In this document: positions 9,236 through 18,610 of the stretch, piece by piece
Layout: each line of letters starts with the position of its first letter
Position numbering within the stretch: the first letter of the stretch is position 1
Source of the DNA: an uncultured Pseudomonadota bacterium
GTDB taxonomy: Bacteria > Pseudomonadota > Gammaproteobacteria > Burkholderiales > Thiobacillaceae
Reading direction: 5' to 3'
Length of the DNA stretch: 38,508 nt
NCBI GenBank assembly: GCA_903835655.1
Contig: CAILNT010000002.1
Span: forward strand, 1-38,508
The notes under the pieces: model-generated
Told to the model about the DNA's origin: nothing
The model's database searches: none
The model's input: only the letters and a program-made list of their open reading frames with translations
Translations under genes and position numbers: made by a program

Positions 9236-12200
9236 ATGTTCACTTTCCGCTCACCGAGATCCCAGTTGCATGACATGAGCCGCCCGGACGGAATGCGCAC
9301 GGAGCAGATCCAGGCCACGTCGGGCCGTCTGCTGCTAGGCATGGGCATCGCGATCGCCTTGATCCTCGCGCTCGCCGGCTATTCCCTCTGGCATAGCCGA
9401 GTTAGCCTACAACGCGAAGCGGAAAACGATGCAGCCAGCCTGGCCCGACTGCTCGAACGATCCGTCTTTACCTCGATCCACGAGGCCGACCTGGCCTTAC
9501 TGGTGGCGGCGCAAGAGTATCGCCGTGAAGAGACCCACGGCCACGCGCGTGAAGCCGCTTATTCCGCCTATCTCGAAACCCTGCACGGCTACCTGCCCAG
9601 CATCCTCAGTTTGCGCGCGACCGATGCGAGTGGGCAGATCCGCTATGGCGAGGGCATCGACCCGAACAAGCCGGTGCGCATCGCGGATCGCGAGCGCTTC
9701 AAGGCCGCCGTGGCCAGCCCAGACCTAGCCATCACGGCGCCTATCGTCGCGCGCATGAGCGGACACTGGGTGCTGCCGCTCACCCGGCGCCTGGAAGGCC
9801 GTGACGGCAGCTTCGCCGGGGTCGTCTATACCAACATCCTGGTCACCCATTTCACCGGGTTGTTCTCGACGCTGCGGACCGGACCGCACGCGGCGATCCT
9901 CCTCTTCGACACCCAACGCAATATCTTCATCCGCCAGCCTGAGGCGAAGGGTCCGGGCGGTGCGCTCGGACTGCGCATCGGCTCGCCCCAGTTCAAGGCG
10001 CTCTGGAATCAGGGCATCCGCGCGGCGACTTACCAGGGACGCAGCACCACCGACGGCTTCTGGCGCACCTACAGCTATCGCCAGGTAGGCGACTATCCCC
10101 TGTATCTCATGGTCGGCCTGGCGGAAGCGGACTACCTGGCCCCCTGGTACGGCCAGGCCTGGATCACGGCGGCCTTCCTGGCGCTGCTAGTCACGCTGCT
10201 GACGCTCCTGTCGCGTTCCCTGCGACGCTCAATGGATGCCAGGCAGCGGGCCTATCTGACCCTGGCCGAGAATCAGGCGCACATGGAACGCCTCCTGGCC
10301 GAACAGAAATTGATGCTGGAAAACGAGTTGATCGGCATCGTCAAGGTCTGTGAACGCACGGTCGTATGGGCCAACCCCGCTTTCGAATCGATGCTGGGCT
10401 ACGCGCCCGGGGAACTCATCGGGACATCTACCCGCCAGTACTACCCCAGCGAAGCCGCCTATGAGGCATTTGGCGCTGCCGCGTACCCCGTGCTGTCCGC
10501 CGGAGAGGTTTACCGCGCGCGGATCGAGCATGTGCGCAAGGATGGCCAGCTCATCTGGGTGGAAATCCGCGGCACCATCCTGGATCGCGAACACGGTGTA
10601 TCCCTTTGGGGATTCGTCGACGTCAGCGACCGCAAAGCCGCCGAGGCCAAGCTCCAGCTTGCCGCCAGCGTCTTCAGCCACGCCCGTGAGGGTATCCTGA
10701 TCACCGCGGCGGATGGCGACATCATCGAGGTCAACGCCGCCTTCAGCGAAATCACGGGCTATACCCGCGACGAGGTTCTCGGGCGTAATCCACGCCTGCT
10801 CAATTCCGGGCACCACGACCCGACTTTCTTCGAGGCCATGTGGCGCGATCTGATCGAGAAGGGATACTGGTACGGAGAAACCTGGAACCGGCGCAAGGAT
10901 GGTTCGGTATTCGCCGTGATGCAGACCATCAGCGCCGTGCTCGACGACCAGGGCCGCGCCCAGCAGTATGTGTCGCTGTTCTCCGACATCACCTTGCAGA
11001 AGGAACACGAACGCCAGCTCGAACATATCGCCCACTACGACGCCCTGACGGGTTTGCCCAACCGCGTGCTCCTGGCCGACCGCCTGCACCAGGCGATGGC
11101 GCAAGCGCGCCGCCACACGCGGCATCTGGCCGTGGCCTACCTCGACCTCGATGGTTTCAAGGCTGTCAACGACCATCACGGCCACGCCATCGGCGACCAG
11201 CTGCTCATCGTCCTGGCCAATCGATTGCAGCAGGCCCTGCGCGAAGGCGACACCTTCGCCCGCTTGGGCGGAGACGAATTCGTCGCGGTGATGGCCGACC
11301 TCGCGAGCATCGAAGCCAGCGCGATCATGCTCACCCGCTTGCTGACAGCCGCCCTGGAGCCCGTACACATCGGCGAGCGGGTACTCCAGGTGTCCGCCAG
11401 CATAGGCGTGAGCTTCTACCCGCAAGGGGAAGAAATGGATGCCGACCAGATGTTGCGTCAGGCCGACTTGGCCATGTATCAGGCCAAGCTGGCCGGCAAG
11501 AATCGCTACCACATCTTCGATGCAGACCAGGATCGCAACGTCCGCGGCCACCACGAAAGCCTGGAACGCATCCGCCAGGCCCTGGCCGCGTCGGAGTTCA
11601 CGCTTTACTATCAACCCAAGGTGAATATGCGCAGCGGCCGCATCATCGGCGTCGAGGCGTTGATCCGCTGGCAACACCCGGAGCTGGGTTTGCTACCGCC
11701 AGCGCGGTTCCTGCCGACGATCGAGGAACATGCGCTGGCCATCGGCGTGGGGGAGTGGGTCATCGCCACCGCCCTGGCGCAGATGGAGACCTGGCTGGAC
11801 GCCGGCCTGGAACTGTCCGTGAGTGTGAATGTCAGCGCGCGCCAGTTGCAGCAGCCGGATTTCAGCGCACGCCTACAAGTCCTCCTGGCTGCCCACCCGC
11901 GTATCCGGCCCGAGAGTCTGGAACTGGAAGTGCTGGAGACCAGCGCGCTCGAAGACATCGTCCATATCTCGAAGGTAATGCACGCCTGCCTCGAGATCGG
12001 GGTGAAGTTTGCCCTGGATGATTTCGGCACCGGCTATTCCTCGCTGACCTATCTGCGCCGTCTCCCGGCTGCGCAACTCAAGATCGACCAGAGTTTCGTG
12101 CGCGACATGCTGGAGGGCCCCGAGGATCTGGCGATCCTCGAAGGTGTCCTGGGACTGGCCAGCGCCTTCCGCCGCCAGGTCATCGCCGAAGGCGTGGAGA

Positions 12201-12709
12201 CCGTGGCGCATGGCGTCATGCTGTTGCAGCTGGGCTGCGAGTTGGCTCAGGGCTACGGGATCGCCCATCCCATGCCGGCCGTGGACTTGCCCGCCTGGGT
12301 GCGCGCCTGGAAGACCGAACCGGCCTGGTCCAATCTGCCGGCGATCAGCCGCGATGACCTGCCGCTGCTCTTCGCCAGTGTGGAACATCGCGCCTGGATC
12401 ACGGGCGTCGAGGCCTATCTTCAGAACGAACGCAGCGCCCCGCCCACGCTGGATCAGCACCATTGCCGCTTCGGCGTCTGGCTCGACCGCGAGGGTACGA
12501 TACGCTCGCTGCCGGCGTTCCATGCCATCGACGATCTACACCGGCGGGTACATGAACTGGGGTGCGAGCTGCACGACCTATGCCTCCAGGGGCGCAAGCC
12601 GGAGGCGCTGACCAAGCTGGTCGAACTCCATGCGCTACGCGATGCGCTGCTAGAGCGCTTGCAGTCCTGCGTGCTCACCGCCGCGACTCACCAAGGGGCA
12701 GGGAGATGA
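9236..12709 (+). CDS. Membrane GGDEF-EAL c-di-GMP enzyme with PAS and CZB domains
   Basis: A 1157-residue sensor that may make and break cyclic di-GMP. Order: membrane segment about 34-54, extracytoplasmic (Cache-like) domain to about 305, second membrane segment about 308-327, two PAS domains (about 360-465 and 475-595), GGDEF (about 600-765), EAL (about 775-1030) and a C-terminal CZB zinc-binding domain (about 1050-1145). The cyclase motif GGDEF (678-682) is intact with an RxxD inhibitory site (REGD) five residues before it. The phosphodiesterase motif EAL (807-809), DDFGTGYSS and the later AEGVE are also intact. The CZB part has VEH, then HHCRFGVW with Cys1077, then LHRRVH, matching the three-His one-Cys zinc site of that family. 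The stop overlaps the start of the hemerythrin kinase by ATGA. Starts at 9275 or 9293 are possible alternatives. Confidence 0.93.
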   Translation: MFTFRSPRSQLHDMSRPDGMRTEQIQATSGRLLLGMGIAIALILALAGYSLWHSRVSLQREAENDAASLARLLERSVFTSIHEADLALLVAAQEYRREETHGHAREAAYSAYLETLHGYLPSILSLRATDASGQIRYGEGIDPNKPVRIADRERFKAAVASPDLAITAPIVARMSGHWVLPLTRRLEGRDGSFAGVVYTNILVTHFTGLFSTLRTGPHAAILLFDTQRNIFIRQPEAKGPGGALGLRIGSPQFKALWNQGIRAATYQGRSTTDGFWRTYSYRQVGDYPLYLMVGLAEADYLAPWYGQAWITAAFLALLVTLLTLLSRSLRRSMDARQRAYLTLAENQAHMERLLAEQKLMLENELIGIVKVCERTVVWANPAFESMLGYAPGELIGTSTRQYYPSEAAYEAFGAAAYPVLSAGEVYRARIEHVRKDGQLIWVEIRGTILDREHGVSLWGFVDVSDRKAAEAKLQLAASVFSHAREGILITAADGDIIEVNAAFSEITGYTRDEVLGRNPRLLNSGHHDPTFFEAMWRDLIEKGYWYGETWNRRKDGSVFAVMQTISAVLDDQGRAQQYVSLFSDITLQKEHERQLEHIAHYDALTGLPNRVLLADRLHQAMAQARRHTRHLAVAYLDLDGFKAVNDHHGHAIGDQLLIVLANRLQQALREGDTFARLGGDEFVAVMADLASIEASAIMLTRLLTAALEPVHIGERVLQVSASIGVSFYPQGEEMDADQMLRQADLAMYQAKLAGKNRYHIFDADQDRNVRGHHESLERIRQALAASEFTLYYQPKVNMRSGRIIGVEALIRWQHPELGLLPPARFLPTIEEHALAIGVGEWVIATALAQMETWLDAGLELSVSVNVSARQLQQPDFSARLQVLLAAHPRIRPESLELEVLETSALEDIVHISKVMHACLEIGVKFALDDFGTGYSSLTYLRRLPAAQLKIDQSFVRDMLEGPEDLAILEGVLGLASAFRRQVIAEGVETVAHGVMLLQLGCELAQGYGIAHPMPAVDLPAWVRAWKTEPAWSNLPAISRDDLPLLFASVEHRAWITGVEAYLQNERSAPPTLDQHHCRFGVWLDREGTIRSLPAFHAIDDLHRRVHELGCELHDLCLQGRKPEALTKLVELHALRDALLERLQSCVLTAATHQGAGR

Positions 12710-14136
12710 TCGAAGCTTTCCACTGGAACCGCTATTTCGAGACGGGTGTGGCGATCATCGACGCGCAACACCAGCGCCTGGTCGGTCTGCTCAACGAACT
12801 GGCCGGAAACGTCGAGAGCGCCATGCCGGCGCATATCGATGCAGCCCTGGCCGCGCTGACCGAATACACCGTCTACCACTTCCAGAGCGAGGAAGGGCTG
12901 ATGACCGGCGAGAATGTAACGGGCGAGCATCGCGAACACCACCGGCGCGCGCACCAGAATTTCATCGCCCAGGTGCAGTCCTGGCTGGCGATGCGCGACG
13001 CCGCCGGGCAGTTGTCCTTGCAAGAGATGCTGAACTATCTCAGCAACTGGCTGGTGTTCCATATTCTGGGCGAAGATCAGGAGCTCAGCCGGCAACTGCG
13101 CGTAGCCGAAGCATCGCCCGGGACGGCGCCGGGCGAAGACCCGCGGAGTGCCGATCCACGCACCGATATCCTGCTGCATTCCCTGGAGCGGCTCTATGAA
13201 AGCCTGCTGGCGCGCAATCAGGCGCTGCTTGGCAGCAATGCCCAACTGGATGCGGCGCACGCCGCACTGGCACAAGCCAACGCCGACCTGGAGCGGCGCG
13301 TCGCTCTGCGCACCGCCGAATTGAGCGCATCCAACCTGCGCTTGCAGGAAGAGCAGGCACGGCGCATGCAAACGGAACGTCTCGCGGCCGTGGGCCAGCT
13401 GGCGGCCGGTTTTGCCCACGAGATCAACACGCCGGTTGGCATCGCGGTCGGCGCAGTCTCACAGGCCGATCAGACCGTCTCCGAGATCCTCGCCATGCTC
13501 TCGCGTGAAGAAGTCAGCGAGGCCGATCTACGTGCGGCACTCGACATGCTCCAGGAATCGAGCCGGCTAGCGCTATCCAATCTGCAACGCGCGGCCAGGC
13601 TCACCGGCGGTTTCAAACGCGCCTCGATCGATCAGGTATCCGAACAGCCACATGTGTTCGTGTTCGGCGAGATGATCCAGGACACGCTATTCACTTTGCA
13701 CGGCAAACTCAAACACCTGCCGATCCGGATCGAGGTCGACTGCCCCGCCGACCTGCGCCTGGAGGGCGTACCCGGCCTCTACGAACAGGTGCTGACCAAC
13801 CTGATTCTGAACAGCGTGATCCACGCCTATGGCGAGGGCAGCCGCGCCGGCACGATCCGCATCGAGGTGACCCGGCTGGATGATGATCGCCTGCGCCTGG
13901 TTTTCGCCGACGATGGTATGGGCATGGCGGAGGAAATCGCGGCGCATGCCTTCGAGCCATTCAACACCACCCGCCGCAATCAGGGCGGCACAGGATTGGG
14001 CCTGTACGTCTGCCACGACATCGTCACCCACCGGCTACAGGGCAAGATAGACTGCGACAGCGCGCCTGGGCGGGGCACCCGCTTCCGCATCGAGGTGTCA
14101 CTGCACCATCCTCCAGAGCGACCCAACCGGCAGTAA
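12706..14136 (+). CDS. Hemerythrin-domain sensor histidine kinase
   Basis: A 476-residue soluble kinase. Residues about 1-135 form a bacteriohemerythrin, a di-iron oxygen-binding helical bundle: all ligand positions are visible in DAQH, HFQSEE, HREHHRRAH and HILGED. A coiled coil (about 160-225) links it to the kinase. The phosphorylated histidine is His238 in AHEINTPVG, followed by an N box (NLILN, about 365), G1 box DDGMGM (about 402) and G2 box GGTGLGLYV (about 427). No membrane segment or HAMP domain is present, so it should sense oxygen or redox state in the cytoplasm. The ATG at 12706 overlaps the upstream stop by four bases, indicating translational coupling. No response regulator is encoded nearby. 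Confidence 0.92.
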   Translation: MIEAFHWNRYFETGVAIIDAQHQRLVGLLNELAGNVESAMPAHIDAALAALTEYTVYHFQSEEGLMTGENVTGEHREHHRRAHQNFIAQVQSWLAMRDAAGQLSLQEMLNYLSNWLVFHILGEDQELSRQLRVAEASPGTAPGEDPRSADPRTDILLHSLERLYESLLARNQALLGSNAQLDAAHAALAQANADLERRVALRTAELSASNLRLQEEQARRMQTERLAAVGQLAAGFAHEINTPVGIAVGAVSQADQTVSEILAMLSREEVSEADLRAALDMLQESSRLALSNLQRAARLTGGFKRASIDQVSEQPHVFVFGEMIQDTLFTLHGKLKHLPIRIEVDCPADLRLEGVPGLYEQVLTNLILNSVIHAYGEGSRAGTIRIEVTRLDDDRLRLVFADDGMGMAEEIAAHAFEPFNTTRRNQGGTGLGLYVCHDIVTHRLQGKIDCDSAPGRGTRFRIEVSLHHPPERPNRQ

Positions 14137-14163
14137 CTCTCCGGCGGCATGGGTGTCCTCAGC

Positions 14164-14169
14164 TATAAT
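14164..14169 (+). promoter_or_regulatory. Possible -10 of the xseB-ispA-dxs promoter
   Basis: A perfect TATAAT hexamer lies 89 bases before xseB and after the kinase stop codon. The matching -35 position is GC-rich and poor. The long gap from the previous gene and the operon start make the placement sensible. Confidence 0.4.
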
Positions 14170-14257
14170 TCGCGACCCTGTAGCCGCTCCGCTTGCCTCA
14201 CCCCCCAGCATCCGGCGCCCGGCTCCGTGCCGAGGCCGCCGATTACTCTTTCCCGCC

Positions 14258-14500
14258 ATGGCCAGAACCGACAAACACACGCTACCCAAGGATTTCGAAA
14301 GCGCCATCCAGGAACTGGAAGCCCTGGTTTCCGAGATGGAATCCGGTCGCCTCAACCTGGAAGCCGCCCTGGCCGCATACAAGCGTGGCAGCGAACTGAC
14401 AGCCTACTGCCAGAAGACTCTGGATGCGGCCGACCAGCAGGTGAAGGTGCTCGATGGCGGCCTGCTCAAAGACCTGCCCCTGGAGGAAGACGATGACTGA
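14258..14500 (+). CDS. xseB: Exodeoxyribonuclease VII small subunit
   Basis: An 80-residue protein, the usual size, that binds the large subunit XseA to form the single-strand exonuclease VII. The family pattern is clear: FESAIQELEALVSEMESG near residues 12-29 and then LEAALAAYKRGSELTAYCQ, followed by an acidic tail. The ATG at 14258 gives the normal length; a longer in-frame opening to 14153 adds residues that do not fit the family. The last eight bases overlap the start of ispA. An xseB-ispA-dxs order is common in proteobacteria. Confidence 0.95.
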   Translation: MARTDKHTLPKDFESAIQELEALVSEMESGRLNLEAALAAYKRGSELTAYCQKTLDAADQQVKVLDGGLLKDLPLEEDDD

Positions 14501-15383
14501 TTTCGCCGCCTGGTCGCGCCTCATCCAGGCCCGCACCGAAACCGTCCTGGCCGCCTTGCTGCCGGGCGGAGCCATCGCCCCGGAGCAGCTCCATGACGCC
14601 ATGCGCTACGCCACACTGGGCGGAGGCAAGCGGGTACGGCCCATGCTGGCTCACGCGGCCGGTGAAGCGATGGGCGCGGATCCCGCGCGGGTGGACCGCG
14701 CCGCAGCGGCCGTCGAATTGATCCACGTCTATTCGCTCACCCACGACGACCTGCCGTGCATGGACGACGACGATCTGCGCCGTGGCAAGCCCACCTGCCA
14801 CGTGGCCTACGACGAGGCGACCGCGCTCCTGGTGGGGGACGCCCTGCAAAGCCTGGCCTTCGAGGCACTAGCGCATCCCGACGCCGCCACAGACGCCGCC
14901 ACCCAGGTGGAGATGCTGTGCCTGCTGGCGCGCGCCGCCGGTTCGCGCGGCATGGCCGGCGGCCAGGCCGTGGATCTGGCGGCGACGGGCCGCACCCCGG
15001 ATCTGGCCGAACTGGAATTCATGCACATCCACAAGACCGGCGCCCTGATCCAGGCCGCCGTTCTCCTCGGCGCGCTCGCCACCGGGGCGCTGGAGGCGGC
15101 GACCCGGGAGCGCCTGGAGCGTTATGCGCGCTGCATCGGCCTGGCCTTTCAGGTAATGGACGATGTGCTCGATGCCGAGTTCGACACCGCCACCCTGGGC
15201 AAGACCGCCGGCAAGGACGCGGCCCAGGGCAAGGCCACTTATCTCAGCCTGATGACGGTGAAGGAAGCCCGCACCTATTCTCATGAACTCCTGAACGACG
15301 CCATCGAGGCCATCGGGCCTCTCGGTGAGCGTGGTTTGCGCCTGGCACAGATCGCCCGTTTCATCGTCGAACGCAGCTATTGA
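14493..15383 (+). CDS. ispA: Polyprenyl (farnesyl/geranyl) diphosphate synthase
   Basis: Condenses isopentenyl diphosphate with allylic diphosphates to give farnesyl diphosphate, the precursor of quinones and undecaprenyl carriers. The protein has 296 residues. The first aspartate-rich motif [11 protein letters not shown] (about 83-93) with the inserted residues typical of bacterial FPP synthases, and the second motif VMDDVLD (about 221-227), are both present, as are GGGKRVRP and HKTGALI. The ATG at 14493 has TGGAGGAAG upstream inside xseB. dxs begins two bases after its stop codon. Confidence 0.95.
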   Translation: MTDFAAWSRLIQARTETVLAALLPGGAIAPEQLHDAMRYATLGGGKRVRPMLAHAAGEAMGADPARVDRAAAAVELIHVYSLTHDDLPCMDDDDLRRGKPTCHVAYDEATALLVGDALQSLAFEALAHPDAATDAATQVEMLCLLARAAGSRGMAGGQAVDLAATGRTPDLAELEFMHIHKTGALIQAAVLLGALATGALEAATRERLERYARCIGLAFQVMDDVLDAEFDTATLGKTAGKDAAQGKATYLSLMTVKEARTYSHELLNDAIEAIGPLGERGLRLAQIARFIVERSY

Positions 15384-15385
15384 CC

Positions 15386-17221
15386 ATGTCCTTGTTAGAA
15401 AACATCGCCTCTCCCTCCGACCTCAAGACCCTGAGCCGGACGCAACTCAAGGAAGTGGCCGACGAGTTGCGCCAGTACATCCTGGAAAGTGTCGCGCGGA
15501 CTGGCGGCCACCTCGCTTCCAACCTGGGCGTGGTGGAGCTCACCGTGGCGCTGCATCGCGTTTTCGACACACCGGAAGATCGCATCGTCTGGGACGTCGG
15601 CCATCAGACCTATGCCCACAAGATCCTCACCGGCCGCCGCGAACGCATGCACAGCCTGCGCCAGACCGATGGCCTCTCCGGCTTTCCCAAACGCGAGGAA
15701 AGTCCTTACGACGCATTCGTCGCCGGCCACTCCAGCACTTCGATTTCCGCCGCCCTCGGGATGGCGGTTGCAGCCCGGCTCAAGGGCGAGGAGCGGCGCG
15801 TGGTGGCGGTGATCGGCGATGGCGCCATGACGGCTGGCATGGCCTTCGAGGCTCTCAACAATGCCGGGGCGATGGACGCCAACCTGCTGGTCATCCTCAA
15901 CGACAACGACATGTCGATCAGCGCCAACGTCGGCGCCCTCAACAGCTATCTCACCAAGCTGCTCTCCGGGCGGTTCTACAACAACCTGCGTAGCCGCGGC
16001 GAGAAGATCCTGGCCACCCTCCCCCCCATCCACGAACTGGCGAAGCGCGCGGAAGAACATTTGAAGGGTATGGTCACCCCGGGCACCCTGTTCGAGGAAT
16101 TCGGTTTCAATTACCTGGGCCCCATCGACGGCCATGACCTCGACGCCCTGATCCCCACGCTCAGCAACATCCGCGCCTTGCAGGGCCCGCAATTCCTGCA
16201 CGTGGTCACACGCAAGGGCAAGGGCTACGATCTCGCCGAAGCCAATCCCTGCCTGTACCACGGGGTCGGGAAATTCGAGGTGGAAAAAGGCGTCATGCCC
16301 AAGGCATCGGTGCGTCCCACCTACACGGAAGTCTTCGGGCAATGGCTGTGCGATATGGCCGAGGCGGACACGCGCCTGGTCGGAATCACCCCGGCAATGA
16401 GTGAGGGCTCCGGGCTGATCGAATTCAGCAAACGTTTTCCAGAACGCTATTTCGATGTCGGCATCGCCGAACAACACGCGCTCACCTTCGCCGCTGGACT
16501 GGCCTGCGAGGGGCAAAAACCGGTCGTGGCGATCTATTCCACCTTCCTGCAACGCGCATACGACCAACTGATCCACGATGTCGCCCTGCAAAACCTTCCG
16601 GTGCTACTGGCCATCGACCGAGCCGGCCTGGTCGGCGCCGACGGCCCGACGCACGCGGGCGCCTTCGACCTCTCCTTCCTGCGCTGCATTCCCAACATGC
16701 TGATCGCGACGCCCTCGGACGAGAACGAATGCCGTTGCCTGCTCACCACCGCATACCGCCACGACGGCCCCAGTGCCGTCCGCTACCCGCGTGGCATGGG
16801 GCCAGGCGCCGCCCTGTCGCCGACGCTGGAAGCTTTCCCCATGGGCCGTGGCGTGTTGCGCCGCACGGGAGCCCACACCGCCCTCCTCGTCTTCGGCGCC
16901 CCACTGCACGCCGCCTTGCAGGCCGCCGATGCGCTGGACATGAGCGTGGCCGACATGCGTTTCGTCAAGCCGCTGGATCGGGAACTGCTGCAACAACTGG
17001 CGCTACACCACACACGCCTGGTCACGATCGAGGAAAATGCGATCATGGGTGGCGCGGGTGCGGCCGTAGCGGAAGCGCTCGCGGAAATGGGGATCACCCT
17101 CCCCCTGCTGCACCTGGGGCTGCCAGACCGCTTCGTCGAGCATGGCGACCCCGCTCTGCTCATGGCACGCGTGGGACTCGACGCGACCGGCATCGAGCGT
17201 AGCCTGCGAGCCTGGGATTGA
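15386..17221 (+). CDS. dxs: 1-deoxy-D-xylulose-5-phosphate synthase
   Basis: First enzyme of the MEP isoprenoid pathway: joins pyruvate and glyceraldehyde 3-phosphate using thiamine diphosphate. At 611 residues it is full length. GHSSTS (about 114), the cofactor motif GDGAMTAG (about 144) leading to NDNDMSI, the transketolase middle domain with [15 protein letters not shown], and the C-terminal domain with [10 protein letters not shown] are all visible. It directly follows ispA with a two-base gap, so translation is likely coupled, and the two genes act in the same pathway. Confidence 0.97.
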   Translation: MSLLENIASPSDLKTLSRTQLKEVADELRQYILESVARTGGHLASNLGVVELTVALHRVFDTPEDRIVWDVGHQTYAHKILTGRRERMHSLRQTDGLSGFPKREESPYDAFVAGHSSTSISAALGMAVAARLKGEERRVVAVIGDGAMTAGMAFEALNNAGAMDANLLVILNDNDMSISANVGALNSYLTKLLSGRFYNNLRSRGEKILATLPPIHELAKRAEEHLKGMVTPGTLFEEFGFNYLGPIDGHDLDALIPTLSNIRALQGPQFLHVVTRKGKGYDLAEANPCLYHGVGKFEVEKGVMPKASVRPTYTEVFGQWLCDMAEADTRLVGITPAMSEGSGLIEFSKRFPERYFDVGIAEQHALTFAAGLACEGQKPVVAIYSTFLQRAYDQLIHDVALQNLPVLLAIDRAGLVGADGPTHAGAFDLSFLRCIPNMLIATPSDENECRCLLTTAYRHDGPSAVRYPRGMGPGAALSPTLEAFPMGRGVLRRTGAHTALLVFGAPLHAALQAADALDMSVADMRFVKPLDRELLQQLALHHTRLVTIEENAIMGGAGAAVAEALAEMGITLPLLHLGLPDRFVEHGDPALLMARVGLDATGIERSLRAWD

Positions 17222-17255
17222 ATCCCACGACGAAAGCGGCAAACGCAGTTTTGGC

Positions 17256-17284
17256 TTGCTCGACGGGCCACGAATCCGTATCAT
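17256..17284 (+). promoter_or_regulatory. Promoter of rpsT
   Basis: TTGCTC at 17256-17261 and TATCAT at 17279-17284 are separated by exactly 17 bases. This gives a leader of about 30 bases before the rpsT start codon, between dxs and rpsT. Confidence 0.55.
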
Positions 17285-17323
17285 GCGCGTCTCATTTTTC
17301 CCGCAGAATTCAAGGAGTCTCGT

Positions 17324-17587
17324 ATGGCCAATAGCGCACAGGCTAAGAAGCGCGCCCGCCAGAACGCGGTGCTACGTTTGCACAACATGGCTCAGCGCTC
17401 GGCTTACCGGACCGCTGTGAAGAAGGTCCGCAAGGCGATCGAAGCCGGCGACAAGACCGCCGCGCAGGACGCACTGCAAAGCAACATGAGTGTGATGGAC
17501 AGCCTCGCCGACAAGAACATCGTTCACAAGAACAAGGCTTCCCGGCAGAAGAGCCGCCTCTCCGCCGCCATCAAGTCGATGGCCTGA
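17324..17587 (+). CDS. rpsT: 30S ribosomal protein bS20
   Basis: An 87-residue, lysine- and arginine-rich helical protein that binds 16S rRNA. It starts [18 protein letters not shown] and ends in the typical [19 protein letters not shown]-like tail. AAGGAG at 17312-17317 is an ideal ribosome binding site. It has its own promoter and is followed 6 bases later by a strong palindromic terminator, so it is a single-gene unit. Confidence 0.97.
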   Translation: MANSAQAKKRARQNAVLRLHNMAQRSAYRTAVKKVRKAIEAGDKTAAQDALQSNMSVMDSLADKNIVHKNKASRQKSRLSAAIKSMA

Positions 17588-17593
17588 GCGGTT

Positions 17594-17641
17594 CCGCCCC
17601 AATAAAAAAGCCCGGCATGCCGGGCTTTTTTATTGGGGCGG
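17594..17641. terminator. 48-bp perfect palindrome, bidirectional terminator
   Basis: The 24-base arms are perfectly complementary around the centre GCATGC. The core GCCCGGCATGCCGGGC is flanked by A6 and T6 tracts on both sides, so the structure terminates transcripts from either strand. It serves rpsT on the plus strand and the DUF3579 gene on the minus strand, which converge here. Confidence 0.93.
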
Positions 17642-17661
17642 GTCTTGCCGTGCCCGTCGTG

Positions 17662-17952
17662 TCAGCGCGCAGCCTTGCGCCCATCGACGATTTCCAGGTC
17701 GTTTTCACGGGCGAAAGCCAGGAGAAACCGGAAGGTACTGGCATCGCGCACGGCCAGTTCACGATTGATCACCACGCAGCGCACCCCCGCCCGGGTGACC
17801 GGCTGCACATCCGGAGAATAATTCAGCCGGTTGTCGGGGCCCATTTGGCAGACGACGCCCGCCAGGCGATCGGCCCAGTCGCTGGGACGAAAGGTGCGCC
17901 CCTGGGTGGTGACACCGCGGATCACGACTTCTCCGATCACTTCATCAGACAT
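17662..17952 (-). CDS. DUF3579 family protein
   Basis: A 96-residue protein of a small family found mainly in betaproteobacteria. Characteristic stretches are VIRGVTTQGRTFRPSDWADRL near the N terminus and VVINREL followed by LLAFARENDLE near the C terminus. No catalytic motif is visible and the function is unknown. The ATG at 17952 is the first in frame. It converges on rpsT, sharing the palindromic terminator, and diverges from ssrA. Confidence 0.85.
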   Translation of the reverse strand: MSDEVIGEVVIRGVTTQGRTFRPSDWADRLAGVVCQMGPDNRLNYSPDVQPVTRAGVRCVVINRELAVRDASTFRFLLAFARENDLEIVDGRKAAR

Positions 17953-18032
17953 GACGACACCGAAAAATCCAATGCCCGGATTCTAGCTCGATTCCCCCAC
18001 CGAACGCGGATCCGAGCCGCACACTGCTTTGC

Positions 18033-18061
18033 TTGACTGGCCATACCCTGGCGCGTACATT
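18033..18061 (+). promoter_or_regulatory. Promoter of ssrA (tmRNA)
   Basis: TTGACT at 18033-18038, a 17-base spacer and TACATT at 18056-18061 make a good sigma-70 promoter. Transcription would start near 18068, leaving a leader of about 48 bases removed when the tmRNA is matured. Confidence 0.65.
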
Positions 18062-18115
18062 AACCAGTCCGCCGCGTGAACTTTTTTCGGTGGGAAACAC
18101 CTAAGCATCACCTTT

Positions 18116-18475
18116 GGGGGCGACCTGGCTTCGACGTGGGTCGCGAAGCAGACAAGGGCATACCGAGGACCAGTTCCCTCGTAAATCCAGCTGGAATTTA
18201 TATTCGCTAACGACGAAACCTACGCTCTGGCCGCTTGACGGTCAGACTCCACACCGGTTGGTCCATGGGCCGGGCAGGGAAACTTGCAGTGGAGTCATTC
18301 ACATGGACTCGCTTCTACTCGGGCCGCTTGAGTCGAAGTTAAATTAAGGTGGCTCGCTTGAACTCAGCCTGTCTGGCCGGCGTAGTTCGGGTTAAAACCA
18401 AATGACCAGACTAAGTATGTAGAACTTGCTGTAGAGGATTTGCGGACGCGGGTTCGATTCCCGCCGCCTCCACCA
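18116..18475 (+). ncRNA. ssrA: Transfer-messenger RNA (tmRNA)
   Basis: Rescues stalled ribosomes and tags the unfinished protein for degradation. The 5' end GGGGGCG pairs with CGCCTCC before the terminal ACCA to form the acceptor stem. The TGGCTTCGACG near the 5' end and the T loop GGTTCGATTCCC near the 3' end are hallmark sequences. The tag reading frame at 18206-18238 encodes ANDETYALAA and a stop, typical of betaproteobacteria. The gene is complete at 360 bases although a mobile element begins at its 3' end. Confidence 0.97.
18453..18475 (+). other. attL: integration site at the tmRNA 3' end
   Basis: The tmRNA 3' end is a classic target for tyrosine integrases, and an integrase gene with its arm sites follows at once. 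The candidate core TTCGATTCCCGCCGCC (18453-18468) shares TTCG-N5-CGCCGCC with the proposed right end at 25437-25452. The insertion keeps the tmRNA intact. Confidence 0.6.
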
Positions 18476-18510
18476 ACCAACCATCCAACGACATCCATCA
18501 ACACCCCTTA

Positions 18511-18534
18511 AACCCGCCTAAGTGCGGGTTTTTT
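18511..18534 (+). terminator. Rho-independent terminator after ssrA
   Basis: AACCCGC, loop CTAAGT, GCGGGTT, then a T run. It lies 36 bases after the tmRNA and, if the attachment site is placed correctly, belongs to the mobile element rather than the host. Confidence 0.85.
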
Positions 18535-18554
18535 ATTGGGTTTTTGTCCGTTAC

Positions 18555-18610
18555 GGGGTAACATTGTCCAACAACATCCGCGTTTTTTGAGGGGTAACAA
18601 TGCGGGTAAC
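18555..18610 (+). repeat. Left arm-type integrase sites (GGGGTAAC)
   Basis: GGGGTAAC occurs at 18555-18562 and 18591-18598, with CGGGTAAC at 18603-18610, all in the same orientation. The last two are 12 bases apart, exactly as the pair at the right end. They overlap the ribosome binding site and first codons of the next gene, so integrase binding could affect its expression. Confidence 0.6.

Noticed and set aside
14137-14257. Riboswitch before xseB
   Set aside because: No conserved aptamer sequence or strong stem is visible; only a -10-like hexamer.
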